Shown in pieces: positions 28,484-36,842 of a DNA stretch of 64,000 nt; the stretch's first letter is position 1, and each line of letters begins with the position of its first letter. The notes below the pieces were generated by a model, which ran no database searches, was not told where the DNA came from, and was given only the letters and a program-made list of their open reading frames with translations. Source of the stretch: Sphingomonas yunnanensis (GTDB lineage: Bacteria; Pseudomonadota; Alphaproteobacteria; Sphingomonadales; Sphingomonadaceae); contig NZ_JAIOKB010000001.1 in assembly GCF_019898765.1 (NCBI RefSeq), forward strand, positions 1,225,234 through 1,289,233. The letters run 5' to 3'. The position numbers and the translations under genes were made by a program.

Positions 28484-28954
28484 TCACTCGCCGGCTTTAC
28501 GGCACCCGACGAAATCGAAGAATTGTCTATTTAAGAACGCCGTATCTCCGGATCTCGCCGAGTCAGGGAAAAGCATATGGCTTGGTGCAGGATCTCCTCG
28601 CACAGGCACGTGATCTGCAATGTTATAGGCCGCATCGGTTGCGATGTACTGCCTGTTGCCAAATGGGCGAGGACCGCCGTCAGCGCTCGGAGCCGTCCAG
28701 CCCCTTGCCGTAACATCCTCCGTCGACGCTACGTTTTGCAGACTGTCCGATCCACCATTCCATGGGAGCCACCAACATGTTCGGCCCGTCTTCTTGTAAT
28801 GCACTGCTAGAGCGATGCGGCTCGGCCAATCCGGCCCGCTCTCGACCGGGCGGAAGTAGGCAGTCACGCTTGGGTCGTTCCGGAACACATACCTTGCTCG
28901 CTCGATGGGACAAGAAGCTGCTGACGCTGCCGCAGCTAGAAGGACGCCTATCAT
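28484..28954 (-). CDS. Hypothetical secreted protein
   Basis: A 156-residue protein with a short hydrophobic export signal (MIGVLLAAAASAASC) and a soluble domain with many aromatic residues (ERARYVFRNDPSVTAYFRPV, TCWWLPWNGGSDSLQN, DFVGCRKAGE). It has three Cys after the signal. I do not recognise the family. The ATG at 28954 is chosen because GGGAG precedes it and because the upstream extension breaks the signal peptide. It stands alone. Confidence 0.6.
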   Translation of the reverse strand: MIGVLLAAAASAASCPIERARYVFRNDPSVTAYFRPVESGPDWPSRIALAVHYKKTGRTCWWLPWNGGSDSLQNVASTEDVTARGWTAPSADGGPRPFGNRQYIATDAAYNIADHVPVRGDPAPSHMLFPDSARSGDTAFLNRQFFDFVGCRKAGE

Positions 28955-29176
28955 CGCCACTACTCTCCCGCACTCCACGCATTCTAGCACCTGAGCGATA
29001 GGCGGCAATCAGCATGGCCGCGTACCTCACATGGCCGAGAAGTGCGGTTGCGACCCTCTTACCTCCCGTGCCGAGGACCTACTTTCGGCCGTTCAGCCTG
29101 CCCGTCCCGTCCGCTCACATCGGTCATTCGTTGGGCGAGGATCGAGGCAGCTCACTCGCGATTTCGAGCCGGTCGA

Positions 29177-29545
29177 TCACGCGTCTGGCTCTTGCGTCGG
29201 TGGCGATGCAGGCAGGTGACGGCTCACCTTGGCCTCCAGTAGCTGGATCAGTTCGGGCTGCATAAAGGCGTAGTCGTCTGGTATGTCGAGGCAGACCACG
29301 CGCCTGCCCCCAAGAACCGCTCGGAAGCGCCGCTGCAACTTGCTGCGGTGCGCCTTCTCCATGACGAAGATCACATCGGCCCACGTGACGAGCTCGGCCG
29401 TAAGCGGATTTTCGGCATCGTGGTTGGTGCCGGCGGAGTCCACCTCCAGGTCCGGCCGGCGCGAGAACACCTGCTCGGCCGTAGGGCTGCGCAGCTTGTT
29501 CTGGCTGCACACGAACAGCACCGTCTGTACGCGGGGGCGCTTCAA
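29177..29545 (-). CDS. Low-molecular-weight protein-tyrosine-phosphatase-like protein
   Basis: A 122-residue protein with the P-loop VLFVCSQNKLRSPTAEQVF (Cys-x5-Arg-Ser) at the N-terminus and a candidate general acid in CLDIPDDYAFM, both in LMW-PTP order. It is shorter than classical LMW-PTPs (about 150 residues), and belongs to a compact branch whose substrates are not known to me. The start is TTG at 29545, just 9 nt after the stop of the dioxygenase gene, with GGGG before it. Confidence 0.75.
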   Translation of the reverse strand: MKRPRVQTVLFVCSQNKLRSPTAEQVFSRRPDLEVDSAGTNHDAENPLTAELVTWADVIFVMEKAHRSKLQRRFRAVLGGRRVVCLDIPDDYAFMQPELIQLLEAKVSRHLPASPPTQEPDA

Positions 29546-29554
29546 CCTTAGCCC

Positions 29555-30247
29555 CTACAGGCCGCGCCAGGCGAGTGGACCTGGCGCGGCATCGGCTGAG
29601 AAGTCGACCTGGAGGACGCGGCGCCGGCGCGGCGGATCAGCGGCGAGCGAGGCGTGGATGATCGACGTGGCGTATAGCCAAATGTCACCGCGCTCGGCGA
29701 GACATAGCCGCTCGCCGATGGTCGCCACGACGCGCTCGATCTCGGCTTCGGGCAGGCGGCCCAGCCTATGCGAGCCGGGGACGATGCGCAGCGGCGCGTT
29801 GGTCTCGTCGACCGGATCCAGGTGCACGCGCAGCGTCACCATGCGCTCGACGATCTCGAAAGGCGGCTCCACCTGGATCAGCCCGGACTTGACGGTCCAC
29901 GGCCCGTACCCGTCGGTGTTCACTCGCTCCTTGACCACGATTGTACGGTCCTGATGCCAGCCGAGCGCCCAGTTCCGCTCTGCGGTCTTGTCGAACAGGA
30001 TCGCACGAACGGGCCTAACATCTCCTCCGAGCACGGATGCCGCGATCGCGCCGATAGGTCCCGAGCGATCAAGGAAGGACAGCGATTGCCGCCCTTCCTC
30101 AATCCGCACTCCCGGCCTGCTTGCCGGAAGCGCAGACAGGGCAATCTCTAGGCGACCGCACGCAGCTTCGTCCAAAACTTGTGCGAACAGTTGGGCTCCG
30201 TCATCGTTGAGGGTGAGGTCAGCGGAGCGGCAGAGGGTTCCGAGCAT
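29555..30247 (-). CDS. Phytanoyl-CoA-dioxygenase (PhyH) family oxygenase
   Basis: The protein (230 residues from ATG 30247) has the Fe(II)/2-oxoglutarate oxygenase facial triad pattern: HxD in WALGWHQDRTIVV, a distal His in YATSIIHASLAADP, and an Arg in PRRRRVLQVDF for 2-oxoglutarate. Middle segments LRIVPGSHRLGRLPEAEI fit the PhyH family. The substrate is unknown. Longer starts (TTG 30331) are open; none has a clear ribosome-binding site, so the N-terminus is uncertain. It probably shares a transcript with the phosphatase-like gene after it. Confidence 0.75.
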   Translation of the reverse strand: MLGTLCRSADLTLNDDGAQLFAQVLDEAACGRLEIALSALPASRPGVRIEEGRQSLSFLDRSGPIGAIAASVLGGDVRPVRAILFDKTAERNWALGWHQDRTIVVKERVNTDGYGPWTVKSGLIQVEPPFEIVERMVTLRVHLDPVDETNAPLRIVPGSHRLGRLPEAEIERVVATIGERLCLAERGDIWLYATSIIHASLAADPPRRRRVLQVDFSADAAPGPLAWRGL

Positions 30248-30382
30248 GCGGCTGACGCTAGCCCGACCTACTCTCGGCGTCGACCCGTGGACCCAAAAGC
30301 AGCCATTCAGAGGGTCGCGCCCAGCTCCCAAATGCAGACGCTTGTTCAGAACAATAGTCTTTGCGGCGGACCGATCCTACAA

Positions 30383-31165
30383 TCATTTCGCGTTACCGAT
30401 TACCTTCATCTGGAGGATGCTGCTTCCTCCTCGATCGATCCCGTAGAGTGTCCCGAGTGCGGACTCGTCCCAGTCAAAGGCTTGCCCGGCTGCTTCAATG
30501 CCGATCGTTTCGACATGGTCGAGCACTGCGCCGCCCTTCGGTAGCTGCACAGCGTAGAGTTCCCGCCGATCATGACCTGTCAGGTACAAGCGCCCGTCAG
30601 GGCCCCAGCCGCCTCCCGAGATGCTCATCGGTGCGATCCGCTCCAGGATCGAGGCCGGTAGAGCCCAGCTCTGCGTGCGTCGCCAACCGTCGTCGAAGCG
30701 GACGAGAATGGTGTGGCGGTGATCACGACCAGGCTCCGCGCCCTTGCCGTCGTAGTTCGCGAACATCGCCCACCAGGCACCGGCATGACGATCGACCCAT
30801 GTCAGCGAGCCGATACCCTGACCAAGCGAAACCGTTCGTCGGTGAGCGAGCGTGACGGGATCGAAGAACTCGACGGAGCTCCACTGCGGCACGCCCGGGA
30901 AGTTCGACAGCGCACAGACGAGATCGCGGCCGATCACCGCGCAGCTGTTGAGATGGGGAAAGCGCGCCTTGTCCCCTTCCCAGCTCGCGCGCTTCTCGCC
31001 GGTGCGCTTGTCGTAGCGCGCGATCCGGTAGTTCGCGATCGCATACAGGTCCCGCGGCCCGACAGCGGCGCCCTGGCGGGCCTCGGGTGCGGGCAGCCTG
31101 CGCACGGTCTCGGCGCTGCCGCCAATGGTTGTCGTTGCAGCTGCGAGCAGTAGAAAGAGGCGCAT
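30383..31165 (-). CDS. Hypothetical secreted protein, propeller-like, coupled to a TonB receptor
   Basis: A 260-residue protein with a signal peptide (MRLFLLLAAATTTIGGSAE). The rest has repeated strand-turn segments typical of beta-propellers (DLYAIANYRIARYDKRTGEK, SVEFFDPVTLAHRRTVSL, WGPDGRLYLTGHDRRELYAV). I do not recognise a named family. Its ATG overlaps the stop of the TonB-receptor gene by one base (TGATG), so the two are translated together, and the protein probably binds or processes the receptor's substrate in the periplasm or at the surface. Confidence 0.7.
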   Translation of the reverse strand: MRLFLLLAAATTTIGGSAETVRRLPAPEARQGAAVGPRDLYAIANYRIARYDKRTGEKRASWEGDKARFPHLNSCAVIGRDLVCALSNFPGVPQWSSVEFFDPVTLAHRRTVSLGQGIGSLTWVDRHAGAWWAMFANYDGKGAEPGRDHRHTILVRFDDGWRRTQSWALPASILERIAPMSISGGGWGPDGRLYLTGHDRRELYAVQLPKGGAVLDHVETIGIEAAGQAFDWDESALGTLYGIDRGGSSILQMKVIGNAK

Positions 31166-33780
31166 CAGAAGCTCGCCGTCACGCCGGCCCAGAAGGTCCG
31201 CCCATACTCGGCCGACTCCTGGAGGTACGACCGACCGGGACCGGTCAGCTCGCGCCGTCCTGCGTTCGAGAGGTTCTGCCCTTCGGCGTAGAGCGTCAGC
31301 CTTGGCGTGATGCGGAAGCTTACGTTCGCATCGAAGGTGGAGCGCTCCTTCCAGTACTGGTCGGCGTTGGGGATCGTGTCGTTGATCGTCTCGAGGAAAC
31401 CGCCGATGTAGTTCCACGAGACGCGTCCCTCGAAGCGTCCTCGCTGATAGTAGACCGTCGCGTTCGCCGTCGCGTCCGGCTGAAGGTAGAGCCCCGTCTC
31501 GCGTGGTCCGGCTGTGGTCAGGAAGGTGAATCGCGTGTCCAGGAAAGTGGCGTTCGCGGCGATCCCGAGGCCCGACAGCGCACCCGGCAGGAAGGTCAGC
31601 GCCTGCTGCAGGTTTAGCTCGACGCCGCGGATCCTGGCCGTGTTCGCGTTCCGCGGCGCGGTGACGATCACCGGCTCGGCGCCCCGGCCGACATCGAGCG
31701 TCTCCACGCTCGTGAGCGAGAAGATCTCGTCGTTGATGTCCTTCGAGAAGAGCGCGATCGAGACCACGCCGTCGCGCGGGTACCACTCGAGCGAGCCGTC
31801 GAAGCCGCGGCTCTTGCGCGGTCGCAGATCGGGATTGCCGCGAGTCAGCGTCGGCTGGCTGCCGTCGAACGTCAGGTTCTCGCTGGCCGCCAGTTGTGCA
31901 TAGTCGGGGCGACCGATGGTATTCGTGTAGGCGGCACGGACGACGACGTCCGGCAGCGCGTCCCAGCGCAGATGCACGCCAGGGAGCCAGTTGCCGTAGC
32001 CGCCCTCGTTCATGACCGGCGTGAGGGCCTGCCCGACTGCTCGAACGGCGAGCGAGGACACGTCGGTGCGCTCGTAGCGCAGCCCCGCAAGCAGGGTCAG
32101 CGTGTCGAGCTTGTAGCTGGCCTGGAAGTAGCCGGCATACACGTCTTCCTGCACACGGTAGTCGCCGGTCGGCAGCGCAACCGAGGTGACGAAGCGGTCG
32201 CGATTGGCCGCGAAGAAGTCCATCGCCCTATCCGCGTCGATCCGGGGCGTGAGCAGGTAGCGGTCGCGGATCAGCTTGTCGGGACCCTCCGCGTCCACCT
32301 CGTCCAGCGTGTAGGTAAAGCCGCTCGCGGCCGTGTAGTTGGTCTGGCTGTTGCGATAGCTGCGCCGCGTCGTCCGGGCCACGCCGCCCGCCTTCACCCT
32401 TACGCCTGCGCCGTCGTCATAGGTCGCGTTCAGCCGCAATTGACCGCTCTTCTCGAGCGTCCGCACCGAAGCATCGCGCTGCTGCTGCAGGTAGAAGTTC
32501 GCCGGATTTCGGTTCTGCGTCGCGTCCGCCGGCGTGAAGATCGGATAGAAGTCGGAGGTGTCGTACCTGAAGGCGTAGCTGGATCCCTGCGCATCCCGGG
32601 TTCGGAACTCGACCGACGTGTTCGGCGTGTAGAGCCGCCCCTGCGAGTAGATGGCGTCACCGTCGAGCGTCCATGCATCGGCGGCCTTCCAGTCGAAGGC
32701 GGTGCGCCCCACGACGATCTCGCGGTTGGTGATCGGCTGATTGAGCTGGATGATGTTGCGACCGCGCGCGAAGCTGCCGCTGGTGGGCGTCTGGCCGGAG
32801 ACGTTGCCGAGCGGCTCGGTGCGAAACTCGATGCGCTCCTCGTCGTCCTGGGTCTTGGCGTAGATGCCGCTCAGCTCCCAGTGGAAGGCGTCGGCGACGC
32901 GATACTCGAGCTTGGCGTTGGCGCCGTACCGCTTCTTGCTGTTGTTGTACCAGAAGAGGCGCAGCTGCGTGGGCACCTGGATCCCGTTGCCGCGCGGGCT
33001 ACCCGAGTCCACCGGGGCACCTGCCGCGGTGTACTCGCGCACCGACGGTGAGGCCACCTCGACCTGCGGGATATCATAGTCGAGCTGCTCGTAGCTGCCG
33101 CCTACGACGACGCCCCACTCGTCGGAAGCGCCGAACGTCCGGCCGGTCGCGAAGGCGAGACGCAGCGAGGGACGGTCGTTCCGCACGTCGCCATGCTGCT
33201 CGTAGACACCGTAGGAAGCCAGTCCGTTGAAGAACGGCCGCTTGGCGGTGAAGGCGCTGCGCGTCTCGATGTTGATGATGCCGCCGATCGCGTTGGCATC
33301 GTTCTCCGGCGTCACGGTCTTGATGACCTCGACGCGTCCGGCCATCACCGACGGAATGATGTCGAGCGGCACCGTGCGCCCCTCTTCGTCCACGCCTGCG
33401 ACGATCGCACCATCCACCGTCGTTCGGTTGTACGTCGAGCGCAACCCGCGCAGCACTGGGAAGCGCGGTTCTCCCTGATCCTCCTGGACCGACACGCCGG
33501 GAATGCGGCGGAGCGCCGCAGCGGTATTGTGGTCCGGCAGCTTGCCGATGTCGTCCGACGAGATCGCATCGACGACGGCGAACGAGTCCCGCTTGGTCGC
33601 GATCGACTCTCGCTGCGCACGTCGTTGGCCGGTCACGACGATATCTGCGTCGGCCTCCAGCTGCGGCTCACCCGGTGTCGCATCGCGCGAAGTCAAATCC
33701 TGCCCGGCGGCAGGCTCTATCGTGGCCACGCTGCACAGCAGCAGAGCCAGCGGCGAAACGCCCCTCGTTCGAGTTCTCAT
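31165..33780 (-). CDS. TonB-dependent outer-membrane receptor
   Basis: The 871-residue protein has a signal peptide (to about AAGQ), a TonB-box-like DIVVTGQR stretch, a plug domain (GKLPDHNTAAALRRIPGVSV, RGLRSTYNRTTVDGAIVAGV, RVEVIKTVTPENDANAIGG) and a C-terminal 22-strand barrel ending in Phe (WAGVTASF). The plug wording is that of the sphingomonad/Caulobacter receptor group used for carbohydrates and other larger nutrients rather than classical siderophores. GGGGAG precedes the ATG. It heads a unit with the unknown propeller-like protein and perhaps the dioxygenase and phosphatase genes. Confidence 0.9.
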   Translation of the reverse strand: MRTRTRGVSPLALLLCSVATIEPAAGQDLTSRDATPGEPQLEADADIVVTGQRRAQRESIATKRDSFAVVDAISSDDIGKLPDHNTAAALRRIPGVSVQEDQGEPRFPVLRGLRSTYNRTTVDGAIVAGVDEEGRTVPLDIIPSVMAGRVEVIKTVTPENDANAIGGIINIETRSAFTAKRPFFNGLASYGVYEQHGDVRNDRPSLRLAFATGRTFGASDEWGVVVGGSYEQLDYDIPQVEVASPSVREYTAAGAPVDSGSPRGNGIQVPTQLRLFWYNNSKKRYGANAKLEYRVADAFHWELSGIYAKTQDDEERIEFRTEPLGNVSGQTPTSGSFARGRNIIQLNQPITNREIVVGRTAFDWKAADAWTLDGDAIYSQGRLYTPNTSVEFRTRDAQGSSYAFRYDTSDFYPIFTPADATQNRNPANFYLQQQRDASVRTLEKSGQLRLNATYDDGAGVRVKAGGVARTTRRSYRNSQTNYTAASGFTYTLDEVDAEGPDKLIRDRYLLTPRIDADRAMDFFAANRDRFVTSVALPTGDYRVQEDVYAGYFQASYKLDTLTLLAGLRYERTDVSSLAVRAVGQALTPVMNEGGYGNWLPGVHLRWDALPDVVVRAAYTNTIGRPDYAQLAASENLTFDGSQPTLTRGNPDLRPRKSRGFDGSLEWYPRDGVVSIALFSKDINDEIFSLTSVETLDVGRGAEPVIVTAPRNANTARIRGVELNLQQALTFLPGALSGLGIAANATFLDTRFTFLTTAGPRETGLYLQPDATANATVYYQRGRFEGRVSWNYIGGFLETINDTIPNADQYWKERSTFDANVSFRITPRLTLYAEGQNLSNAGRRELTGPGRSYLQESAEYGRTFWAGVTASF

Positions 33781-34075
33781 CGGTGCTCCCCGGATTGCAC
33801 GGGAGCAGCTAGGGTGGCTTGATGACGACTTGGCGTCGGTCAGCTTACGAGATGATGACGGCTTGGTGATCGCGGATGGGGCGTGTGGGCAGTGCCAGCA
33901 GATAACGCCTCAGTGTTCAATTCCAGCAACAAGCTCAATAGGCCGTTGTTGGCGATTGTCACCGACATGCCGCGCAACTGTCACCGTCGCTTCACCGCCG
34001 CTGCCTAGTCGCTTTGTTCGGCAGCGAATGTCGCCAGCGCTGCTTGCTTCTCCTGGTTGAGCGGGCCGTTCGCAG

Positions 34076-34957
34076 CTACCTGACAGACGTCCTCCTCCTG
34101 GCCTGGTATTCCCTCTCCTTCTCCGCCGAGAGCGTCCGGTAAGGGCCATCGTCGTGCCATCCTCCCATCTCCCAGTTGATCCTGGTAGAGAAGTGGGAGG
34201 CGATACTACGACCCAGAGCATCTCTAGCGGGACTGAAGCGCGCCCTCGGCATATGCTTGCAAGCGACGGCATCGAGCGAAGCGGTACCGCTCGAGAGCAC
34301 GACGCGACAGCTGGCTACCTTCCCGGCCGCGTCGACTGCGAGCAGCACCGTCGCGGAGCCGACCGCTCCGCCCTCGATCGCACCGCGCGGGTACGAGTCG
34401 GTCTTCATGACATCGCCCATGTTCAGCCAGACAGGCGCGAACGCCACTCTGGCGCGCTCGGATGGATCCATGCCCCACCTGACGAGGGTCTCGTCGCCGC
34501 AGCGTCTGAGTGCGGCAAACGCGTCCTTCGCCTTCAGCATTCGTATCGAGACCGCCGGATCGCTTGAGGGCGCGATAGACATGATCGCACCGTCCTCGAC
34601 GCCGTCGAAGAGGGCGCTCTCCAGACGAGCCTCAAGCCTGCGCTGCGACTGCCCGCGAAGCGGAAAAGTCCGATAGAGTGCCTCGCTGCGGCGGCCGCGG
34701 TCGACGGAGACCGTGACGACGCCCCGCCTCAGTTCTTCCTCCTTGGCGGCGCTTTGAATGACCAGCTCGTAGTTGTCGTCGAACGGGATCCCGCGCCATC
34801 CGACCAGGACCTTGCTGCTCCCGGCTGCGTACGTTCGGGCCAGCAAGCAGCCACTTTCCCCGTAGTCGAGGGACCATCTTCCGACGGGCTCCAGGATAGA
34901 TGCCTCGACACTGGCCTGCGCCGCCAAGGCCATGCCTAGTCCCACCAGTACCGGCAT
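34076..34957 (-). CDS. Exported protein with a C-terminal TonB-like domain
   Basis: The 293-residue protein has a short signal (MPVLVGLGMALAAQA) instead of the usual membrane anchor. Residues 25-190 form an unknown domain, and residues 200-270 match the TonB C-terminal fold (YPRGAIEGGAVGSATVLLAV, then GKVASCRVVLSSGTASLDAV and ARFSPARDA). GGGAGG precedes the ATG. Without an anchor or Pro-rich spacer it is not a standard energy-transducing TonB; similar proteins are found as periplasmic, possibly cell-envelope, factors. Three Cys are present in the mature part. It lies 119 nt after the receptor gene start on the far side and is not in its operon. Confidence 0.7.
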   Translation of the reverse strand: MPVLVGLGMALAAQASVEASILEPVGRWSLDYGESGCLLARTYAAGSSKVLVGWRGIPFDDNYELVIQSAAKEEELRRGVVTVSVDRGRRSEALYRTFPLRGQSQRRLEARLESALFDGVEDGAIMSIAPSSDPAVSIRMLKAKDAFAALRRCGDETLVRWGMDPSERARVAFAPVWLNMGDVMKTDSYPRGAIEGGAVGSATVLLAVDAAGKVASCRVVLSSGTASLDAVACKHMPRARFSPARDALGRSIASHFSTRINWEMGGWHDDGPYRTLSAEKEREYQARRRTSVR

Positions 34958-35049
34958 CCGTACACGCCTCCCGCAGCCTCGAAAGTTCGATCCGGGAACA
35001 TGCGCAACAATCGTTACATCTCCGCGACGACCGGTGCTGAGGCATGGAT

Positions 35050-35215
35050 GGGCGCATTGCGGCCCTGACCTCTCGTGCCGACGACCCAGAAACGGTCACT
35101 CCCGGCGCCCCGCCCGGCTCCCAACTTCAGACACCCATTCATCTCTGCAGCCGACACGCATGACGCGCTGCAAAGCCGTTGCCCTGATCGGGTCTGGCAG
35201 GTTAGCTGCCCTTCG
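35050..35215 (-). repeat. Dispersed intergenic repeat, copy 3 (extended)
   Basis: GACCC at 35083 and TTCAT at 35138 are 55 nt apart. The upstream block (GCGCATTGCGGCCCTGACC, CTCTCGTGCCGAC) is shared with copies 4 and 7, and the downstream block (GATCGGGTCTGGCAGG, then TTAGCTGCCC) matches copy 6. This copy overlaps the last codons and stop of the small minus-strand gene at 35202. Confidence 0.7.
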
Positions 35216-35483
35216 TTAAAGCCTCGCGCAGCCAAGGTAGCGAGGCGAGAGCGTCCTGGCGGGCTGCCTCTCTCGTTTTAAACAGGCCGGATACGTGCGT
35301 CGGCATCCAATAAGCTTCAGCGACGGTTACTTCTTCTTTGCCGCCATGATTCACACGATAGATCTCATCCTGCAACGTCACTTCTTCGAAGAGAAAAAAG
35401 CCGTGCGGCCTCAGGAGCAAGCGCCAACGTTTGAACCCGCTATCGCCCTCTGCGGTCACTACCACGATTTCGCCATCGCTCAT
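35202..35483 (-). CDS. Hypothetical small protein between two repeat copies
   Basis: A 93-residue soluble protein (SDGEIVVVTAEGDSGFKRWR, LLLRPHGFFLFEEVTLQDEI, HVSGLFKTREAARQDALASL). Codon use and amino-acid mix look genuine, but I do not recognise the family. The ATG at 35483 has only a weak GAGCG before it. It is flanked by repeat copies 3 and 4, the first of which overlaps its 3' end. Confidence 0.55.
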   Translation of the reverse strand: MSDGEIVVVTAEGDSGFKRWRLLLRPHGFFLFEEVTLQDEIYRVNHGGKEEVTVAEAYWMPTHVSGLFKTREAARQDALASLPWLREALTKGS

Positions 35484-35514
35484 GCCATCACGCTCGCACG
35501 CAAAGGCATCGTCC

Positions 35515-35690
35515 GCAATCGGGCGCTTGCGGCCTCCTCCCCTATGGCGCCGAGACCCAAGATCGGCCACTCAGGGCGACCTGCCGCCCCCCACATCTCC
35601 GGCTGCTATTCACCTCGCCGCTGAGACCGTCCGCGTATTGCTCCCAGCTGTCCCGCTGCCCTGACTGTAAGTTGGCGGAGGACAGCTTTC
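35515..35690 (-). repeat. Dispersed intergenic repeat, copy 4 (extended)
   Basis: GACCC at 35554 and TTCAC at 35609 are 55 nt apart. Here the GGTC arm is GGCC, and the inner stem reads GGGCG-6 nt-CGCCC (35573-35588 approx.). The upstream block GGGCGCTTGCGGCC is well kept; downstream, CAGCTGTCCCGCTGCCC matches copies 2 and 6. It lies between divergently oriented small genes. Confidence 0.65.
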
Positions 35691-35747
35691 CATTGGCGTT
35701 GGTCGCGAAGCTGACTACACTGCCCGGCTTGGGAATGGATCTAACCA

Positions 35748-35954
35748 GTGACAGACATCCGCGTGGGCGGCCGGTATCTTATCGATGGGTATCTAGCGAC
35801 CTTGATTGGCATCGTTGCCGACCGTCAGTTTGACGAAGAATATGCTGTCGACGATTGGGCAGATTTTCTTGGGATGGGTATCCTGGTCAGGGATGATCAG
35901 GCGGGACTGATCCACTACCCCGATCTTGAAGATATCCGGATCGAACCCCTATGA
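35748..35954 (+). CDS. Hypothetical small acidic protein
   Basis: A 68-residue acidic frame starting at GTG 35748 (TDIRVGGRYLIDGYLATLIG, then DEEYAVDDWADFLGMGILVR). The pattern of hydrophobic strands and acidic turns looks like a folded immunity- or regulator-size protein. I do not recognise the family. GGGAATGG lies upstream at a rather long distance. Confidence 0.5.
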   Translation: MTDIRVGGRYLIDGYLATLIGIVADRQFDEEYAVDDWADFLGMGILVRDDQAGLIHYPDLEDIRIEPL

Positions 35955-36003
35955 TCACGGGTGGGAGATCAGCGTGACGGCTGCTTTTGAGCGCGAACGG
36001 ATC

Positions 36004-36492
36004 TTACAGTCGAGCGATACGCGCTGCTGATTCCGTCGATATCGCGAGGGCCAACGCGATATCGTCGATCGATATGTCAGCGCGTTCGCGCCGTAGATCG
36101 ACAACGGTCTCGACAAGCGCCGGGCTGCAAGGGTCCACAAACCGAGCTATCTTTCCAGATTCCCGCTCAAGGCGGAGTACCCGCTCGAAGGTCAAGAAAT
36201 CGCCCGACCAGTCTGAGGCCTTGGCGATATTTTCCATGGTGATGGGGTCAACGCGTTTTAGCACATAATTATCATGGATGCGCTCTTCCTGCGCGATCAG
36301 CCAATCTTGTCCGCACGCGTTGCACGTGGACGCGTACAGCCACCATCGTTGGCCGCCATGCATTCGGATACGATCGAGAGTAGCGAAGACGCGGACATCA
36401 AGCCCGTCTGGATCGCCCATGCCGATCACCACAAGATCGCCTACCTCGCGGCAGCAGCATGGGCTTTGCGCGTCCATGAGCTCACTCTGCAT
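36004..36492 (-). CDS. Hypothetical Cys-rich protein
   Basis: A 162-residue soluble protein (from ATG 36492; ATG 36477 is also possible). Two cysteine clusters, SPCCCREVGD and YASTCNACGQDW, suggest a zinc or other metal site. The rest is polar and helical (MENIAKASDWSGDFLTFERV, VDLRRERADISIDDIALALA), the last part resembling a small helix-turn-helix-like bundle. The family is unknown to me. Copy 5 of the repeat lies just upstream of the start. Confidence 0.65.
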   Translation of the reverse strand: MQSELMDAQSPCCCREVGDLVVIGMGDPDGLDVRVFATLDRIRMHGGQRWWLYASTCNACGQDWLIAQEERIHDNYVLKRVDPITMENIAKASDWSGDFLTFERVLRLERESGKIARFVDPCSPALVETVVDLRRERADISIDDIALALAISTESAARIARL

Positions 36493-36509
36493 GATTTGGC
36501 GAGAGTCTG

Positions 36510-36665
36510 AAAGTGGGCGAACGCACCCCTTCCCCGCTCGTGGCGAGGACCCAGAAGCTGTCACTCAGGAGCACCTGGCGCCGTCCCACCTTCGGGCACT
36601 TGTTCATCTCGGTGTTCAAGCCTTCCCGAGCGCCTCGCGTAGGTACCAGATGGCTTGAGTGGAAG
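36510..36665 (-). repeat. Dispersed intergenic repeat, copy 5
   Basis: GACCC at 36548 and TTCAT at 36603 are 55 nt apart. The core reads GACCCAGAAGCTGTCACTC; the upstream block CCCCTTCCCCGCTCGTGGCG is the degenerate form of that in copy 7. The inner CACCTGGCGCC is identical with copy 6. It fills much of the 350-base region between two divergent genes. Confidence 0.65.
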
Positions 36666-36842
36666 CCTAGCGGTCGCTTTAGCTCGGTTTGGACGCCCCG
36701 GGAGATCCTGCTCGCAGCTGAGGACCGCCGGCAACGCGCTGGAGCGTCTCCAGGGCGGCTTGATGCGGCGGACGTGCACCTCTTCTAGGTGGCTGTCGTG
36801 CCGGTAGCGGCTCAGTAAGATAATCGAATTAGGACCTGTCGG

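Noticed and set aside
29030..29140. Possible eleventh repeat copy
   Set aside because: TGCGGTTGCGACC, CTCCCGTGCCGAGGACC and CGGTCATTC resemble repeat blocks, but the 55-nt spacing is not kept, so I left it out of the count.
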